From positions 430,973 to 494,972 of the forward strand of contig QAOA01008791.1 of NCBI GenBank assembly GCA_003255065.1: DNA of 64,000 nucleotides, read 5' to 3'. The notes below the pieces were generated by a model. It was given only the letters and a program-made list of their open reading frames with translations. It made no database searches and was not told where the DNA came from. The translations under genes and the position numbers were made by a program. Below are positions 60,401 to 64,000 of the stretch, in pieces (the first letter of the stretch is position 1; every line of letters starts with the position of its first letter). The DNA comes from Cercis canadensis. Its lineage: Eukaryota; Streptophyta; Magnoliopsida; Fabales; Fabaceae.

Positions 60401-61426
60401 GAAGAACCAAATAAAATATGCAAACCTGCGAAAACACAGGGATTGGAGTTACAAACAATTAATTGATAGAGGTATCAAAATATAAATAAATTACATAGAA
60501 AACGAAAGCATATCTCTCAACAACGTAAAAACACTACTAATAGCAACTTCACAGATTAGCATATTATTTGCAGGGAGTAAAATCAGCGGTTCCTGGACTT
60601 AGTATGATTGGCTCTGACTCAGGCGCAAGTTTATCATTTCTGGAATTTCAATTGAAGAATTGCTTTACTAATACAAATTGTCAAGTGCCAAACACTACCA
60701 ATAACGCTTTCATCTAGTCGTATGGTCGATCACTTTATACGTATATATTTAGCTAACATATTTCCCCTAACTAATTCCAGGATTTCCTGAAATTTTCTAG
60801 TTAGAGCTTTCCAGGTCAATCAGCTATCATCTAAAATCTATAAAGTATACAACTATACATTTCTTGGCAGCTACATCATCCAGATGCGAAGAGCCGAAGA
60901 GAATTAAAAGTACCCTCACAAAGCGCACAAAAACCGTGCAGCGCTTAGTTATCTTCCAAAGAAATTAATTCACAAATCAAAACTCACAACAGAAGGAAGG
61001 AATAGCCAATATTCACTCAATCTTCCGTTTAAACAATGACCTGAACCATAAATCAGTATACAAAAAGCAGAAGAAGGAAAGAAACAAACCAAAATCACTC
61101 ACAGGATTCAAATTGTCAAAGACGCTCATAAGCAACAGCGCAAAACCAAACAATGTTAATCGCATAAATCAAAAACCAGATTCATTCATAGATTAAACGA
61201 AAAATGCTAGAAATGTTGAAATGCAACTTACAGCGTTGCGAAGCTCGGTGCCGAGTTGCTGAATGACGAGACCGAAACTGCGAGAGACCTTGTGAAGCAT
61301 GCTGTAGCAGAATCCCCAGTGTGGCTCCGCAGGGATCTGCTTCTCTGCGTGCCTCACCGCCATCTTGAGCTTCAGGAGAGGGTAGACATCATCAGGATGT
61401 CTCAGTATCGCCCCCAAGCTCCCCAT
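54490..61426 (-). CDS. SQS: Squalene synthase (farnesyl-diphosphate farnesyltransferase)
   Basis: Thirteen exons: 61426-61232, 60425-60383, 59534-59445, 59123-59048, 58370-58301, 57725-57582, 57494-57390, 57157-57011, 56429-56354, 55670-55582, 54848-54757, 54678-54639, 54558-54490; phases agree, 411 residues, the normal plant length. Condenses two farnesyl diphosphates to presqualene diphosphate and reduces it with NADPH to squalene, the first committed step to sterols and triterpenes, on the ER membrane. The two Mg-binding Asp-rich motifs are intact: D77-TVED (ALDTVEDD) and D213-YLED (RDYLEDINE). The start [13 protein letters not shown] is that of the family; an upstream in-frame ATG (61462) was not chosen. 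The C-terminus has one membrane helix ([19 protein letters not shown]). Intron 11 appears to be GC-AG. Confidence 0.96.
54679..54756 (-). other. GC-AG intron of squalene synthase
   Basis: Exon 11 must end ..AGTGAAAG to keep the phase with the next exon (GAAATCTTAC), giving SERKSYI. The intron then begins GCATGA and ends CCAG. No GT donor nearby fits the phase. Confidence 0.8.
58435..58471. repeat. AT and AC dinucleotide microsatellite in squalene synthase intron 5
   Basis: ATATATATAT then about 11 AC units. The Cys-Val open frames on the other strand come from it. Confidence 0.95.
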
Positions 61427-61620
61427 TTCTCTGTGTTTTTTCAGCGCAAAATGCAGATCCAAATTCCAGAGTTTGTTTTATAGCAGAGGCAAAAATTGCA
61501 TATGGTTATTTCTTATAACGGATATTCGCGTTGGAGGGAGGGGTACAAGGACGGCCAAAACTTAGTCCAGTTTTGTTCAAGGGTGTGATAGTGGTAAATC
61601 TAGAAATTAACCATGAAAAT
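61427..61620 (-). promoter_or_regulatory. 5'UTR and proximal promoter of squalene synthase
   Basis: About 200 bases upstream of the start with no clear TATA box. Confidence 0.3.
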
Positions 61621-64000
61621 CTTTGAAAAAATCAGAACGATGGTGCAATGACGAATATTTAAAATTTTGTGTTATTTTCCAACATTTGGAAGTTCTAATA
61701 AGGACATGGGGTAGGCTAGTATTTACGATCATGCATTACCAATTTACTTGCAAATTGGCATTAGTTTTTGTGCATTTCCTATAAAGTTGATTTGTTTATA
61801 AGGGAAACGAGAGATGCGAGGCCAGCGAGGAACATGCTGAAAGCATGTGTATTTTTGAATATTTGTTGGTATTATTTTATTTTTATTTTTTAGCCAAGCA
61901 ATTCAACCGGTGAAATCTGGAAAGGCTGCGTCGAGAGTACAAAGCCTTAGATATGGGTATCGGTGCAAAATCTCTTTATGAGCGTTGAATTTTTATTTAA
62001 TGGTCTAGATTGTGTTTAGTGTTATTTGAAGAACCAATTTTAAGAAATAATGCAATATGACCCAATAATTTTAGTTAATGGTGTATGTTTTTAGTTAGTG
62101 GGAGAGAGAGAAGGAGAGGAAGAGAGAAAAAGAAGAGTATAGTGTATGTTTTTAGTTAATGAGAAATAAATGTAAATATATAAATTTTTTGAGTTAAAAT
62201 ATAATTAATTATTTATAATTAATATTAAGTCATCAAATTTTGATCATACACTTTACTTAATTTCAGCCATTTAGCCTCTGGAAAACACGCGTTGGACGGA
62301 AAAGAAATAGACAGAAATCTGATCCAGGATTATTGGTTCGCATATGTGGAGTTGTCGACATAAGGTTTGTTTGGACATCTGGCAATGTTTCACCAAAACG
62401 CGTTTTTGCTCTTTGTTTTTTCTTCCTTCTTATATTTACAAAATATCAAACTTGATATTTCTATAATTTTAAATTATTAAATAATAATAATTGAAAAAAT
62501 TGCAAATATTAGAATTTTACAGCTAAAGCTATAATGTCGAAAAATATTCTCTAGACCGCCTTTTGAAAAACACCTCTCAAACACCAAGCATCACTACAAA
62601 ATCTCATAAAAAAAAAATCACTACAAAGACTTTAATATATTCACATGTATTTTTTTAAAAGAAAAAAATTAGTTAAGAATGTTAAAAAAAAAAATTAAGT
62701 TTAGGATATTAATTTTCTTAAGAGATACCTGAATTAATTGTGTTACGTGTATTTTTGTAATTACATATTATTACATTGGCTGCTTTTTTTTTTATATTAA
62801 AAGCGTAACAATTTTTTTTTTTGTGAAAATTAATATGAGTATGTTTTGGTTGAAGAGAAAAAGCACAAGCAATGCTCCTACTATTATTGGTTTCATTAAT
62901 ATCCAAACACTTCATTAATGATTTAATTAATAAATCTCAAGAGTCCAGTTGGGTAAGCCTGGAATATACCCCACCGACTCCTAAACTCTGATCTCATTAT
63001 TTTGTCTGCATATCTGAAGTTATCGCCATTGTCGTGGTTCCACGACCGACTTAAGTTGACTATTATGGAGTTTTTCAATTTCTGAATTTCATGGGAGACA
63101 AGTACTGATATATATATTTTGGTACTCAAAAATGGTAGAACGAGAAGATACTCCCAATACTACCGGACAGGGCGCCAATAGCATGCTGGAACTGCCAACA
63201 GAGGCCCATACAGAGGATTATTGCACAGGTTGGAACCGCAAGCAGTCCTACCCAGTTGCATAATAGATTACATAATGAACTTATATATATAGAATAAACT
63301 TATATGTTATTTTTTTTTATTATAATAGATTACATAATAAAAGAGAATCTTTTTTATATAAAAATATCTTTATTTTGTAATGAACATAAAATTTAATCAT
63401 ATAACATTGAATCTAAAATGAAAATTTTTACTTATTGAACAAGTTGGCAAATTTATATGTCTCTTACAATCTTATATCATTACAATATGCTAGTGAAATG
63501 GATGACTCTATATTTTTTAAATGAAAAATCACCTCTATAATCTACATACATAAATATATATGTGTATTTTGAATATAATCTATATATTTTCAAATATTAG
63601 CATGATTGATGCTATAAAATTAGCTCAAATAAATCATAATCTACTTGTTTAGCAAAAATCAATAAAATCGAGCGAATTGAACAGAGCCAGGCAACCCTTG
63701 TTCGAGCACATCGGGCCATGCCAAATCAGCTAAGTTTTTTCGTGCCAACATTTTTACATCCCAACTCAACTCTAATACCGATTTATATGCGCTGATCTAT
63801 CGGACCGAACTTATTTTGCCACCTCTATAGAGCGACTATGGCCCACTACCTCTGCCCAAACAACGCCTAGGCCCTAAGTGTTGTCTCCATCGAGCGTGAT
63901 TGTAAGCAGTGCATTGATGTGGTTTTGGGGAAGGCTAGCTGTCATTGGAAAGTTTCTTTTCTGTCTGTAGACTAGATTCCTAGAGGTGTAAATTCTGTGG
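61621..64000. other. Intergenic, no gene recognised
   Basis: AT-rich with GA-rich (62100-62140) and A/T runs. GTGTATGTTTTTAGTTA is present twice at about 62083 and 62142. A GC-richer part at 62940-63260 and another at 63700-63990 carry no recognisable protein; the short frames at 62718-63129 have no known domain. Confidence 0.4.

Noticed and set aside
62923-63129. 68-codon leftward frame
   Set aside because: No known domain; looks like chance in a GC-richer spacer.
1-64000. CRISPR arrays, rRNA genes, intact tRNA genes
   Set aside because: None seen; the tRNA-like boxes belong to SINEs, and the direct repeats are assembly joints or transposon arms.

Overview
The window is nuclear DNA of a dicot plant: AT-rich, with spliced genes, tRNA-derived SINEs, Tourist-like and Mutator-like miniature elements, and a decayed endogenous pararetrovirus. 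A woody rosid such as Citrus is a guess from general gene similarity and is not proven by the sequence. Seven protein-coding genes could be reconstructed exon by exon. All open reading frames close and all splice phases agree; the one exception is a run of Ns inside the zinc-knuckle gene.

Layout. 1-3083: 3' part of an endogenous caulimovirid, with a broken reverse transcriptase/RNase H, a broken downstream frame, and a non-coding region with a tRNA-Met primer-binding site. 4156-14455 (-): NERD-type PHD/SWIB/Plus-3/GYF/CCCH protein of RNA-directed DNA methylation, 10 coding exons, one removed as an AT-AC (U12-type) intron. 14.8-16.4 kb: foldback elements. 17086-19291 (-): CCHC zinc-knuckle protein of the CNBP type, with telo-box and GGCCCA motifs upstream. 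20.6-22.6 kb: repeats and a SINE. 22887-25941 (+): mitochondrial coiled-coil protein (DUF1640/FMP32/MCUR1-like). 26-30 kb: repeats and three miniature elements. 30180-31318 (-): GATA transcription factor with a 5'UTR intron. 31.6-37.4 kb: two Tourist-like foldbacks and a SINE. 37437-43271 (-): subtilase with 11 exons. 43.7-48.8 kb: foldback elements. 48796-52899 (+): SH3P2-like BAR/SH3 protein. 54490-61426 (-): squalene synthase with 13 exons, convergent with the SH3P gene. 61.4-64 kb: no gene recognised.

The genes do not form one pathway. NERD acts in small-RNA-guided silencing. Squalene synthase commits farnesyl diphosphate to sterols. SH3P2-like proteins act in membrane trafficking and autophagy. 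The order matters more: as I recall them, the Arabidopsis relatives of NERD and FMP32 lie together on chromosome 2, and those of SH3P2 and squalene synthase lie together on chromosome 4, in two duplicated blocks. This window may preserve the unfractionated arrangement.

Assembly caution. Nine isolated single Ns occur. At least five sit exactly between near-identical direct copies, which looks like unmerged contig ends rather than biology. Two longer N runs lie at glycine-codon or poly-G sequence.
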